This document shows positions 12,883 through 24,984 of a stretch of DNA of 64,000 bases, piece by piece. This DNA comes from Crossaster papposus. Lineage: Eukaryota; Echinodermata; Asteroidea; Velatida; Solasteridae. The DNA is taken from positions 372,001 through 436,000 of the forward strand of contig JBAIAA010000519.1 of assembly GCA_037893245.1 (NCBI GenBank). Reading direction: 5' to 3'. How positions within the stretch are numbered: the stretch's first letter is position 1; the number at the start of each line of letters is the position of its first letter. A model generated the notes under the pieces. The model ran no database searches. It saw only the letters and a program-made list of their open reading frames with translations, and was not told the origin of the DNA. The position numbers were made by a program, and so were the translations under genes.

Positions 12883-13511
12883 CTGCCGAACAGTAAATAA
12901 AACCAAAAAAAACCCGAATGAAACATATTTATTATTTAACAGTGAGGTTTAAAAAAGATACACCTGCTACATGTACATTAAACTTAAACAAAAACAATAA
13001 AAGATTTCTTCAAGAAAATAATCTTAGTTACAATCAAGACTTAACCTTTCTAAACTTAAGGGGTTAAAAATATATATAATTGTTCAATGTATGCTTTCTA
13101 TTGAATCGGAAGCTGTGCTGCGGATCTAGATTGGGGGTACGGAATATGTAAGGGCTGTTACGATACTACTAAAATGATGCAAAAATAACGGCTGGAAAGC
13201 AGGCTAGCTGACACAGTGACAGATCTCACATTGCATCCCTGCATTGCATGTATGTAATCCTAAATCTATTCTCAAGTTTCCTTACAATGCAGGCCGCGCG
13301 CGCCGAAGCATTGTAGATTTTAAAACTCTCCGGGAGAAGCCATCACTAAAACATCACCCCCCCCCCCATGTCCTCAAAGAAAGATCCGCCCATGGGAGAA
13401 GTGCTGATATACACGGCATAATTAATTACATTTTAACAGCGCAAACCAGTTTAGGGGCCTAAGGGCTAAATGTTATTGTATTGTTCACAAAGATCTTAAT
13501 TTTATCCTTAC

Positions 13512-13684
13512 TTTTCTTGTGGACTGGGTGGGTCGATTGAAGACTCCAAGGCATAACTTTTTCTCTTGAGTCGGTAATGTTGACAACTGTCATTGGCAGA
13601 AATGACACACAAAAAACGACAATGGACAATTTTACTAATAATTTGCACGTAATTATGTTTGCCCTGCTGGTTTCTTTAGCTCTC
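13512..13684 (-). pseudogene. exon-like hydrophobic segment, possibly a GPCR TM6 remnant
   Basis: Minus-strand open segment between a GTGCGCAG acceptor and a GTAAGG donor, inside the cassette A intron. It reads RAKETSRANIITCKLLVKLS then IVVFCVSFLPMTVVNI. The F-x-x-x-F-L-P arrangement after a basic stretch resembles TM6 of rhodopsin-like receptors (FxxCWxP). Its phases (2 in, 1 out) do not fit between the cassette A exons. It could be a relic of another gene, an unused terminal exon, or chance. Confidence 0.25.
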
Positions 13685-13956
13685 CTGCGCACGGAACAAA
13701 AGCAATATTTCTACTTCTGTGCACCCAAGAACCCAATGATGTAAATTATAAAGTAATGCCTATAAATGACTAGTTCCGGAGCTTTTCTGAAATTAGAAAA
13801 TGACGAGATATTGCGTGTAGGCCCTATGCATTTTCAATGAAGTGCTTTCGTGTTTTTTTTCCGCCAGACCATTTATGCGCATGCGTGCATAAATATGAAT
13901 TTATAATAAAGGTCCATTGGGTGCCTATCGATGTTCCATTTTCCCCAGTCAAGGAC

Positions 13957-14732
13957 TTAAAGGTAGGGTACACCATTTGCAGATATCGAAAATATTTAAT
14001 ACCAAATTATTAAGAAATATCTTACTCATCTAAAAGTAAATAATGATTCTAGGCATCCAGCAAAATGAATGCGCTAGATATCCTGTATAATTATTCCGAA
14101 AAATAGAATTTAAAGGTAGTATACACCATTTGCAGATATCGAAAATATTTACTACCGAATTATTAAGAAATATCTTACTCATTTGAAAGTAAATAATGAT
14201 TCTAGGCATTCATCAAAATGATTGCGCTAGATATCCTGTAATTATTCCGAAAAGTAGAATTTTATAAAGAAAAATTCGTGATCGCCGGCCGGCGATCGCG
14301 AAAAAAACAAAGATAACATAAGAATAACTGCTCGACGCCGGTTGAAAACAAACGCTGTTTTTCGTGTTTTTCTCGGCATCCATGAGTGTAAAACTTCGGA
14401 TAGGTCAGTTAAACAATATTTACTATAAAATACAACCCCCCAAATCTACCTATTCATGGTAATTCGAGCAATTACCAATGGTGTATCCTACCTTTAATAA
14501 AGGAAAATTCGCAATCGCTGGACGGCGATCGCGAAAAAACACAAATAACATAAGAATAACTGCTCGACGCCGGTTGAAAACAATCGCTGTTTTTCGTGCT
14601 TTTCTCGGCATCCATGATGATTGTAAAACTTCGGACAGGTCAGTTAAACGATATTTACTATAAAATACAACCCCAACATCTACCCATTCATGATAATTCA
14701 AGCAATTACCAATGGTGTATCCTACCTTTAAT
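13957..14732. mobile_element. nested or tandem MITEs with TTAAAGGTAGG termini
   Basis: Two starts (TTAAAGGTAG, at 13957 and 14109), both followed by TACACCATTTGCAGATATC. Two ends read CAATGGTGTATCCTACCTTT (about 14498 and 14732). Both carry GGCGATCGCG hairpins. Related pieces are at 40575-40797, 42651-42675, 50946-51150 and 51427-51882. The terminal repeat is about 20 bp. Confidence 0.7.
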
Positions 14733-14976
14733 TTAAAACTCTTGCTAAATACTTCACACTATAACAACTGTGTTCCGCAATTAAACACAATACATTTATG
14801 ATTATCACTCTGTAAAATGTCCAGAAACATTCCAAACATCAATGTTGATTACAAAATACTATCCGTTAATACTCTTAATATTTTAGTATATTAACATGTT
14901 TACAAAGTATAAGCGGAAAACTATGTGTGTTTTATAATTGCTGAACACAGTTTTTTTGGCAGTTTCATATACTTAC

Positions 14977-15202
14977 CATCGGTACAGGATAGCAGCGATA
15001 AGGAAGATCAGCAAGAGCCACAGAAGGCATAACCACCAAGGCGGGCCTTCGACCGGGAGTATGTCGGTCGGCTCGAGGGTCGAATTACCGACAATAGGTG
15101 TCTGTGGCGTTCCGACAGTAGTCTGTGACGTTCCAGTAGTATAGGACGTTGTAGTAGTGGTCTCATTCGGAGGGCACGGTGCGCAAAACGAACTCACCGG
15201 TT
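14977..15202 (-). CDS. cassette A: Thr-rich stalk and transmembrane exon
   Basis: Acceptor TTCTATCAG, donor GTAAGT; phase 1 in, phase 2 out. It encodes PVSSFCAPCPPNETTTTTS, a mucin-like Thr/Ser/Pro stretch, then PPWWLCLLWLLLIFLIAAIL followed by YRW. The single hydrophobic helix of about 20 residues followed by Arg is a type I stop-transfer. NET is a potential N-glycan site and the Thr runs are likely O-glycosylated. The split Trp codon is completed by 12624-12882. Confidence 0.83.
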
Positions 15203-15375
15203 CTGATAGAAATGTCGTATGGAAGTATGCGTTTATTTATAATCAATCATTTGTATAAGCAAAAAATAATACATTTCATTGACCTGAAATTAAGATTCCT
15301 TTTTTTTTTCTAGCAAGAAAAACATTATTCACTTTGAATGAAACCCGACTTCACTTATGAATTAGACTTAAAGGG

Positions 15376-15757
15376 ATCGTAGACGTTTGGTAATTACTCC
15401 AAAAATTAATGGCAATAAAAACTTACTTTGTAAGAAGTACATCAGCTTTGGATAGTATAATGCATTTTTATAAACTTTTCATTTCGAAGTACTGCGGTTA
15501 TGGAAAAAGATATCACTTTTTATACCCAAACAATTGAATCTGAGAAGCGTTACTGCAGAGTGACGTTTCTCAGACTGTGTATTCCAATGCAGATTATTCT
15601 TCCTGCGTGGACATAACCGCTCCAGATTTTCGGCAATATCTCGAAATCGCTACCACCTTTTGAAATGAAATTTTTACAGGTTAGTTTTATGATATATATC
15701 TATAACTATATAGGATTGAAACAAACAATGGGTTCCAATTACCAAACGTGTACTCGA
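15376..15757. mobile_element. TIR element with ACGTTTGGTAATT ends
   Basis: Left end CGTAGACGTTTGGTAATTAC and right end CCAATTACCAAACGTGTACT are inverted. The internal text (ACTTACTTTGTAAGAAGTAC, later GAAATGAAATTTTTACAGG) resembles a short element I recall as widespread in echinoderm genomes. That recollection is not verified. No coding capacity. Confidence 0.6.
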
Positions 15758-16514
15758 ATTATTGGCGATCTGACAATAATTCTATATTCAGATGTCGTGG
15801 GGTAGGCTACTGTTGTCCTAATTCCTAAAATGGCCCATGGTCAATTTGACCTCTCTTGGGGAATTAAATATAGCTCGGTCAAAAAGTATCAGATTTAGGC
15901 GTTTGATATATCATTTTAAAGTGAAAAGGTGCCGGTATCTTTCACCTTATCTATGTTGAGTATAAATTATATGTGTGGCATTTCGTTATATCTTGGTTTT
16001 ATTTATTTTGTAGACATACTGCACTACTGGACATGGGCCTTTTTACAAACCCCATCTTAGGCTCCAAGACGCATTTTTAGAAATGTCAGTTTTCGTCTGT
16101 TTGACTGAACGATAACAATAGGAGCCTACCCTAAATGCTGAATTCCGACGCAGCCACAGCAAACATGGCAAAATGGTTTCCGATTTTTTGTCTTTATTTT
16201 GTAATCAATGGTGCTCGGTCATCCGTCACTGAAGAGACGCAAACTAAGGTATCAATAACAAGCTTAGGAATTAATCTTTAAGACAGAGCAACTTTAAAAG
16301 TGTTAATATTAACCCAATAATTATGGATTACTTTGTTAATTTATACACCCCATACATAATTCGCAGGGATAAAATATCGGGTTAGTTTTCAAGCACCCAG
16401 CCGAAAAGAATGCACAGATGACAATGTCTGCTCACATGTAAACTGCGGGAATCGCAAATTGTATTCAACGACAACAAATTACCACATGTGTACATAACAT
16501 ATCCACATACATGT
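15758..16514. other. no gene recognised
   Basis: Unique-looking intronic sequence between two TIR elements. I see no exon with compatible phase and no repeat structure. Confidence 0.5.
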
Positions 16515-16753
16515 ACGGAAGACGGATAGTGATACTGGATACTGATAAATATATTTTTTTGAAAACGCGCGAAAATATTTGTTTGTACTATTTATCTGGC
16601 GACCGCCTCTTCATTATCTGGCGGCCACCAGATATTATGTGGCGGCCGCCACATAATTAAGTGGCGGCCGCCAGATAAATCGTACACAAAAATATATTCT
16701 TGCGCGTTTGCACAAAATATATTCAGTATCCAGTGGCACTATCCGTCTTCCGT
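16515..16753. mobile_element. 239-bp hairpin MITE with 8-bp TSD
   Basis: Ends ACGGAAGACGGATAGT and ACTATCCGTCTTCCGT. The interior is self-complementary down to GTGGCGGCCGCCAC. ATACATGT is duplicated at 16507-16514 and 16754-16761. The 8-bp TSD suggests a hAT-like mobilising source. The GC-rich centre contrasts with its surroundings. Confidence 0.78.
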
Positions 16754-16821
16754 ATACATGTAATGTATCCACTCTGTATTCACACATTCTCATGTAGACA
16801 TGCAACATCAATCAACCAGAC

Positions 16822-19800
16822 TATGGAGCAGAATCAGCGTCAAAAAGATCGGACGTGTTTTTACAACTCGGATGCTTTCCTAATTCGGATGTATTCCTAA
16901 TTCGGATGCTTTTTGCAAACTCGGATGCTTTTTTAATTCGGATGAATTCGTAATTCGGATGCTTTTTGTAAACTCGAATGCTTTTTTAATTCGGATGAAT
17001 TCGTAATTCGGATGAATTCGTAATTCGGATGCTTTTTGTAAACTCGGATGCTTTTTTAATTCGGATGTTTTTTTAATTCGGATGCTTTTCTAGTTTGGAT
17101 GCTTTTTTAATTCGAATGCTTTTCTAGCTCGGATGCTTTTTATAAACTCGGATGCTTTTTTAATTCGGATGCTTTTCTAGTTTGAATGCTTTTTGTAAAC
17201 TCGGATGCTTTTTGCAAACCGAACATATTCGCAAATCGGATGCTTTCCCAATCCGGCACTAGGGTGGCCCTGAAAGGACATCACACATCGCAGATTCTGC
17301 GATTTCGCGCATTCTGCGCGAATTTGAACGATGACAAACATGTTATCGTATATATCTAAGCATATATCTGAGATGTGGAAGATTTTATTGTAGATTTCTG
17401 CACAGATTTGTGTGATAATGAATATTTTCTGGGCAGATTTTTGAAAAGTCGCATATTTTTATTTTAGATTTCAAGTTCTGCGCAGATTTCTTAGTACGCA
17501 AATTTGTGCGATGTCGCACGGATGGGCACTACATGTACATTTTCATTGCACATGTGTCTTATTTCTCCATGATTTAATTATGCGCAGCTATATATGTCGC
17601 ACTCACGTACAGCAGATTTATATGCAGATTTATGTGCACATTTCTGCCGCGATGTCAGCACATACGACGTTTTGAAAGTTGAACCACGACGTTTTGAATG
17701 TTATGATGTTCTAAAACGGACAGGCAACGTCGTACTTCAACTTCCAAAACGTCGTACTTCAACTTCCAATTAACGTCCAACTTTCGCGCGCTTTTAACTG
17801 GCTCAAGGTAGCCGCGTATTCGGCCGGTTCTCTCCGCGCGGATTCAGTCCACATTTACCAAAAGGCGACAAATATTTAATACATGCTGCAAAAGGTGATG
17901 CATTTTCTAAAAAGTTTTTTGTCAATTTATTTAAAGAATTTTTCGAAATAAACCGTAAATATAACAATACTTTTTCAAACCCTTGTAGATCATACAGCAT
18001 ATTAGCCACACTTGTTCCTGTAATTGTAAAACCTTTCCTGTAATTTTGATGAAAAATTACAGTTAAATTAGCTGCTTAATGGAAGTAAATCTACTTCGAG
18101 TTATTTGTCAAACCTTTTATAGAAATTTCAAACAATAAGGCAACAGTGTGGTTTTACAAATTCAATACCTGCTTTTATCATTGCTGTACTTTTATTTCTT
18201 TTGCCACATGAATTGCAATTGTACATTTCTGTAAAGCACACCTGCAAGGACTATCTTTCCGTGCCCCACTCTTTCTATCTGGCAAGTGTTCTTTCAAGCA
18301 CGAGTGGCAGTACGGAGTTTCCAAGATTCTTTTATATGCTAATTTTGACATATAACCGTTGTTCTTTGTTTACATTTTATGTAGTTTTGATAATATCTGC
18401 TTATTTGCACTCGACCTTAGAAACTTACATTTGACCCAAGTGTGCTATATATCGCAAAGAATTATGGGGCGATATTAGGTGGAAATAAAAAAGAAATTAT
18501 GGACACGGTCTGAAACCGTATTTTACCTAACGTTCTAAGCTGACAAACTACTAGGATCCATCTAATGATGCAGAACTTTATAGTTGAAGGGCTGTTGTGT
18601 TATTAAATAAAGTAACAGTTATCATTCTCATAAAATCTGGCGTGGTGAAATTAATTGTTGAAATTGTTGATTGACGAAACTGATTCACCGAGAACATTGC
18701 AAATAAGCCCGAGTGCGAGTGCACTAATTACTGTTCGGTTGAAGCCTATACCCACATGCCCAGTAACATTATCTTGTAGATTATGAAATAAAAGTATGAG
18801 TTTTTGATAACATGTGAGGTATATTTTGTTTTAAATGTTTCATTCTCATTTCCAAATCTATAAAAATAACTCGAAGTAGGATTACTTAGTTCATTAGGCA
18901 GCTAGTTTAACTGTAATTTTTAATCAAAATTACAGGAAAGGTTAAACAAGTGTGGCTAATATGCTGTATGATCTACAAGGGTTTGAAAAAGTATTGTTAT
19001 ATTTACGGTTTATTTCGAAAAATTCTTTAAATAAATTGACAAAAAACATTTTAGAAAATGCATCACCTTTTGCAGCATGTATTAAATATTTGTCGCCTTT
19101 TGGTGAATGCGGACTGAATCCGCGCGGAGAGAACCGGCCGAATACGCGGCTACCTTGAGCCAGTTAAAAGCGCGCGAAAGTTGGACGTTAATTGGAAGTT
19201 GAAGTACGACGTTTTGGAAGTTGAAGTACGACGTTGCCTGTCTGTTTTAGAACATCATAACATTCAAAACGTCGTGGTTCAACTTTCAAAACGTCGTATG
19301 TGCTGACATCGCGGCAGAAATGTGCACATAAATCTGCATATAAATCTGCTGTACGTGAGTGCGACATATATAGCTGCGCATAATTAAATCATGGAGAAAT
19401 AAGACACATGTGCAATGAAAATGTACATGTAGTGCCCATCCGTGCGACATCGCACAAATTTGCGTACTAAGAAATCTGCGCAGAACTTGAAATCTAAAAT
19501 AAAAATATGCGACTTTTCAAAAATCTGCCCAGAAAATATTCATTATCACACAAATCTGTGCAGAAATCTACAATAAAATCTTTCACATCTCAGATATATG
19601 CTTAGATATATACGATAACATGTTTGTCATCGTTCAAATTCGCGCAGAATGCGCGAAATCGCAGAATCTGCGATGTGTGATGTCCTTTCAGGGCCACCCT
19701 AGTGCCGGATTGGGAAAGCATCCGATTTGCGAATATGTTCGGTTTGCAAAAAGCATCCGAGTTTACAAAAAGCATTCAAACTAGAAAAGCATCCGAATTA

Positions 19801-20158
19801 AAAAAGCATCCGAGTTTATAAAAAGCATCCGAGCTAGAAAAGCATTCGAATTAAAAAAGCATCCGAACTAGAAAAGCATCCGAATTAAAAAAACATCCGA
19901 ATTAAAAAAGCATCCGAGTTTACAAAAAGCATCCGAATTACGAATTCATCCGAATTACGAATTCATCCGAATTAAAAAAGCATCCGAGTTTACAAAAAGC
20001 ATCCGAGTTTACAAAAAGCATCCGAATTACGAATTCATCCGAATTAAAAAAGCATCCGAGTTTGCAAAAAGCATCCGAATTAGGAATACATCCGAATTAG
20101 GAAAGCATCCGAGTTGTAAAAACACGTCCGATCTTTTTGACGCTGATTCTGCTCCATA
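16822..20158. mobile_element. foldback (TU-like) transposon with about 1.29-kb inverted arms
   Basis: Starts TATGGAGCAGAATCAGCGTC and ends with its complement. The 6-bp duplication CCAGAC flanks it (16816-16821, 20159-20164). Arms run roughly 16822-18110 and 18865-20158, and are nearly identical in inverse orientation. The outer part of each arm is an array of 14-18 bp units (CGGATGCTTTTTTAATT), and the inner part is unique. The middle of about 750 bp has no transposase. This architecture matches the sea urchin TU and Drosophila FB foldback families (family knowledge). Confidence 0.85.
16860..17255. repeat. outer tandem array of the foldback left arm
   Basis: About 23 copies of a unit like TTCGGATGCTTTTTTAA, differing in the spacer (TTTGTAAAC, AATTCGTAA, CTAG). 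The inverted counterpart is at about 19720-20120. Spacer order differs slightly between arms, which points to independent unit gain or loss since insertion. Confidence 0.85.
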
Positions 20159-20194
20159 CCAGACGCCCATAGTTTATACATACATACCTACATA

Positions 20195-20441
20195 GGGCCT
20201 TTTCAAAACCTTTGCTTCGTCTTCGGCTTTGGCTTCGCCTCCGAATTCCGATTTACTGATAAACAAATAGAAATTGAAGGAAATATAAATAGTCTAACTT
20301 TTGGGTTCATATCAGTAGATTTTGTATTGTTTCTGAAGCACAACAGGCATCAAAAATGTTGATGGGGGTCTCGCAGTTGGAAATCTAAAATCGCCTTAAG
20401 CCAAAGACGAAGACGAAGCCAGGGATTCGAAAAGGCCCATA
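20195..20441. mobile_element. TIR element with GGGCCTTTTC ends, copy 1
   Basis: Left end GGGCCTTTTCAAAACCTTTG and right end GGGATTCGAAAAGGCCC. The interior contains AACTTTTGGGTTCATATCAG. A second, inverted copy is at 40005-40240, and a terminal fragment (GAGATTCGAAAAGGC) is near 20760. Confidence 0.7.
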
Positions 20442-20467
20442 GTACATACATGTGCATACATACCCCA

Positions 20468-20632
20468 GGTCCACCCCGGCATGCATTTGGCAAAGTTGAA
20501 CTTCGATATATCTGGAAGCTTGGGGGGCAAATTGTACGATGGTTCAGTGAGGTTGTAGTTTCGGCATGTACAAGAATCCTCACGCACCTCTGGTACCTTA
20601 AGGCACGAAGTACTTCCAGCCATATCTAGAAC
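20468..20632 (-). other. exon-like open segment of unknown origin
   Basis: On the minus strand, ATGGCTGGAAG opens a frame with SCLKVPEVREDSCTCRNYN, then LPPKLPDISKFNFAKCMPGW, up to a possible GTATGT donor. The composition looks protein-like and Cys-containing, but I recognise no family. No partner exon was found. It may be a relic or chance. Confidence 0.2.
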
Positions 20633-20779
20633 CTACTATCCCCTTGCCAGTTAGTCTCCTCCGGGCGTTCTGGTCGGTTTTTTCTCTCTCTCGATTAAAC
20701 CTGCTTCGCAGTCTGGGAGCCTATAAACTTAATTGCCTTAAGCCTCAGACGAGACGAAGCCCGAGATTCGAAAAGGCAC

Positions 20780-23280
20780 TTGGAAGAATGTAGACGAATT
20801 CCGGAGCACATACAATGTGTTTGTTTACTGTGTAAGGGCTATCGTGGAAATCCAGTCAACTCTATTTGCGTCTCCTCCGATATCACGTGCATGTAAACTT
20901 GCATCAAAATCCAAACCACCGCCAATTAAGAGACCGTAGATAAAACACAACTGAAAACGCAAAACAAAAAACGGTTTAATAAAAGTTACAGGCCTACGGA
21001 CGATTCAATGTACAACAATAATAACATTGCTGTGTAGGCCCATGTATAGCCCATGAATAATCTGCCCGAACAATTGCGAACATTGGACTCATTATAAGCA
21101 CATTTAGATCGGAGCTCCGACATGTCACCTGTTAGGCCAATTGCGATGTGACGGAATTTCCCCTTCTCTTTTTTTACCCCCCAAAAGTGGTGGGTTTTTT
21201 TGCGGGCAATCGCCCATCTCGTAAATCAGAATTAGTATCAATGTTTTGGATTCCTGTAAATATTATGCTTGTAATTTTGCGTAAATGTTATTATATTTAA
21301 TGATGAATGCAGGGCCCAATAAATACCAGTTTTAAACTGTTTGGGCACACCCTGGATAAAGAAATGAAATAAATAATTAAATAGCGTAGCTGGCAGAATG
21401 GGCAACATGCTCTTGTCCATGTATGCATGTATGCGTGCTCTTGCACCACATAACGATCGAGAGTCGAGACACAAAAGAGCACAAAGGGAACAAAAGCCCC
21501 TCGGTCGACGGACGAATGGCAAAATTCGGTCCACGATCGTCGGGGAAGCGCTAGGCAGTGGGGTTTGGGTATAACATAGAAATAAGGGAAAACACAATAT
21601 CGATCCTCGATCGTTATGTGGTTCACGACTGTGTGTACTTTTAGCCGATACATTTATTTATTTCAACACTCAACAGCGCTAGCGCCAATCACATGATGGA
21701 TAAATTAGAGAAGATAATGTAAAGAACCTTATAACAGTTTTTAGAGGTTAAAGTTAAACCCCAAAAGAATATTCTGGTGAAAACCGACGGAATCTGGCGG
21801 GATCTCCCCGGGTCATATCGGTGAAAGGTGAGTAAAAAATCGCTGCGTCAACCAGAATCCCCATACAACTGTATACTCACCGCATAACTAATTATTTCCT
21901 TGTCTGAATTCGTCCATGGGATAACGTACATTAGTAAATTGTCATTCGTAAACACATTATTTTTACCCATACACAATATTGATCCACGGTTCAGGGTGCA
22001 TATTATAAGTCGGCCTATATCTGATTAATTAAATCGTGGTCGTCCACTGAACTGGAGCCACGACTGCAGCAGCAACTGCAAGGCCCAAAAAACATTATAG
22101 CTATCTCTCTGCCATATGTAGGTCTCGGCACTGCTTTGCGTATATTTCACTAAACACAAATTGACTTTTCACTGTATATTACTATAGGCCTATAACTATA
22201 AACTTATAACTAGTTTAGAATAGAATATATATATCATTTATTGCATCATGCTTTGAACATGGAGCTCACTAAAAATTACTGAGTAGCCTCTGACCCAGTC
22301 GTTGAACACAACGTTGAACATTTTAATTGCTTACACAAAATGGTATTACTATTACATGTACTTACATTGAGACAAAGCGCTCAAGCTTTCAAACGTACCA
22401 GTATATCCTCAGCAGCCCACAATATATTTTTTCAATTTTTTTTTGTAACGTATTTTGCAACTAGATTCATGATTATCCCATGCAGACGTGATTATAAAAA
22501 CACATGGCGAATGTGGAAAAGTCATGTGAGCAGAAACATTAGCCATACAGGAATATACGCCCGTATTAATTCTGTTTCCGTCTGGACTGAAAGTATGATA
22601 TATATGAGGCGTTTCCTTTCGACCTGTAACCTATACACCGGGTGGAGTTATATAACCCTTGACCTTAGATTAACTTCCGACCGCATTAAGATTCATTGCA
22701 GATAATTTTACACCCTGAATACGGGTAACTCCGACTTTCACCGATACAAACCGAGTACATACACGCAGGTTTCACTAATGGGCATTGGGGGAAGTCATCA
22801 GTAAATCGGAGTATATTTGCCCGTTAGGTTCAATCAGAGTAATTGTTACCAAAGTTCAACGGAGCCACATAAACCCCAGCCGTTTAACTTTAACTGCCAA
22901 CCCTGCAACTCCTAATGCGCAATATAAGAGGCACTCATATCCATACTGATGTAAAACCCTTTACCCATTCTGCAGCCAGTTAAAAATGGAAAAAAAAAAT
23001 GTTTTTCAAGGGTTAGGTTGGTGTTACAAAGGTTACATCATTGACACGGCACTCGTAAAAAAATATATACAAGCAGGTCTACTCTTGAATCCATCAAGTG
23101 CATGCCGCGCCAGGGCGTGCCAGATATATGTCGTACATAAATTTAAGTGGTATTGGAAAAGACCATAATAATTGTATGGGGAATCCCCTATAAAAAGCCC
23201 GATGCGCAGGTTTGAGTAGACTATACCTGCTGATCATGCATGCGCATGTATGCAAGTTGAGGTGCGAAGGGTCTATAGCT
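20780..23280. other. no gene recognised
   Basis: Intronic stretch of the lectin gene with several 70-120 codon open frames on both strands. None shows domain motifs, splice-phase fit or a repeat copy. I see nothing supported here. Confidence 0.5.
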
Positions 23281-23289
23281 CCCTAAAAT

Positions 23290-23695
23290 AATGGGTTGCC
23301 AATATGGGCAGCCCATATGCCCAAATGGGATATGGGCAGCCCATTTGAGATCACGGCTGCCCATATGGGCTTTTCATATAGGATATGGGCAGCCCAAATA
23401 GGATATGGGCAGCCATGCCCATGGGCTGCCCATATGGGCTGCCCACTTGAGCTGCCCATATCCCATATAGGATATGGGAAGCCCATATGGGCTTTTCGTA
23501 TATGATATGGGCAGCCTATATGGTATATGGGCAGCCCATTTATGGGCAGCCCATATGGACTTTTCATATAGGATATGGGCAGCCCATTTGCCCAAATGGA
23601 ATATGGGCAGCCCATATGAGATATGGGCTGCCCAAATGGAGATATTGGCTTATGGGCTTATATGGGCTATATGGGCTTATATGGAATATCCCACT
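23290..23695. repeat. GCCCATATGGGC palindromic array
   Basis: Dozens of interleaved GGGCAGCCCATATGGGC-type words, each nearly self-complementary, with variants such as CTTTTCATATAGGATATGGG. Open frames on both strands (MGSPYG, WAAHM and similar) are shadows. Related short arrays are at 26840-27035 and 31139-31334. Confidence 0.85.
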
Positions 23696-23699
23696 GGGC

Positions 23700-24150
23700 A
23701 TTTTACCCGATATTACCCGGGTTGTAACGAGTAATAACGCTAGTTATTACTGGGTAACATACCGATATTACCTTGGCTGTAACAAGTAATAACGGGGAAA
23801 TAGTAGACAAATATTTCCCTGTTATTACCATCCGATATTACCCCATTTACCCAATGATTACCAGGGAGAATGTTACCGATATTGCATTGTTATTACCACC
23901 CGATATTACCCCATTTACCCAATATTACCAGTGAGAATGTAACGGTTATTTCCGACAATGCATTGTTATTACCACCGAATATTTTCCCCTTTACCCAATA
24001 TTACCAGAGAAAATGTTACCGTTATTTCTGGCATTGCATTGTTATTACCAGCCGATATTACCCAATAGACTATTACCGATATTACCGATATTACCCTGTT
24101 TACCCAATAATTAGGGCCTATTGGTTAATTGGTTAATTATATGGGTTAAT
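23700..24150. repeat. TTACCNGATATTACC array
   Basis: Imperfect tandem copies built on GATATTACCCCATTTACCC and GCATTGTTATTACCA, with a longer period of about 65 bp visible between 23830 and 24060. It directly follows the GCCCATATGGGC array. Confidence 0.75.
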
Positions 24151-24984
24151 ACTAATATTACGATACTACGAAACAATACTACAATACTACAATGTATACA
24201 CATAAACATGCACTCTTCTGAGCTTGCCACTCCTATATTCTTAGTGTGTACTTAAATGCTATATATGTGCCCAATATCACCGCCGTCAGTAATCACAGTT
24301 TGCAATTATTTGTTTAGTTAATTTATTTGTGTGTTGGCTTTTTGGCAAATTTGTTTCTTTGAGACTTGAAGTAAATAAATATTACACAATTATCTCTACG
24401 AAAACACCCTAAACGTATCGCTATTACGCAAAACATAACGTTTATGTAGAAAAAGTGATATGCAGAACAAGTGGGTCATCAGGGGTCGTCGCAAGACAGT
24501 CCTACGAAATTTCGAGCATCGTGGCATCGATGTACGTTCATGTACGTACGGACGGATAATGACGCCTTGATCAAGGCTAAAGAAAAATATGCATAGAAAG
24601 TTCAAGAAATTTAAAAATCGTATTATCCTCTATTCCACATCTTGTGAAAGTCCAAGGGTGGCATCGAAATGGATTTAGAAATTACAAGTCGATTTGCAAG
24701 CGGGGGGCTGCGGGGGACTAAATTGTACGTTTGCACTTTCACAAACATAGCATTCAAAATCACCGTTTTCACGAAGAGGCAAATTGAGCCTTTCACGGTC
24801 TGAACAAACTTTCGAGAAAATCGCTTGTAAAGTTCGTCCTTTTTTCGTTTGGCAGTTTCAAACATAAATATCCATAGAATATACAAGATTAAGGTATCAT
24901 GGGAAAGAAGAGATTCCAATCTTCTTGAATATAGCAAACGTTAAGAAAAATAGGTGATTAGTTTTGCAGAATTAATCAATTAAT

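Noticed and set aside
17803-19158. Pair of identical 68-codon frames (MANMLYDLQG...)
   Set aside because: They are the same sequence in the two inverted arms of the foldback element and have no coding support.
22340-22705. 121-codon plus-strand open frame
   Set aside because: No domain, no repeat partner, composition like translated AT-rich intron and no splice context. Judged chance.
23283-23789. Overlapping 70-110 codon frames on both strands
   Set aside because: They are shadows of the GCCCATATGGGC palindromic repeat, equally open in several frames.
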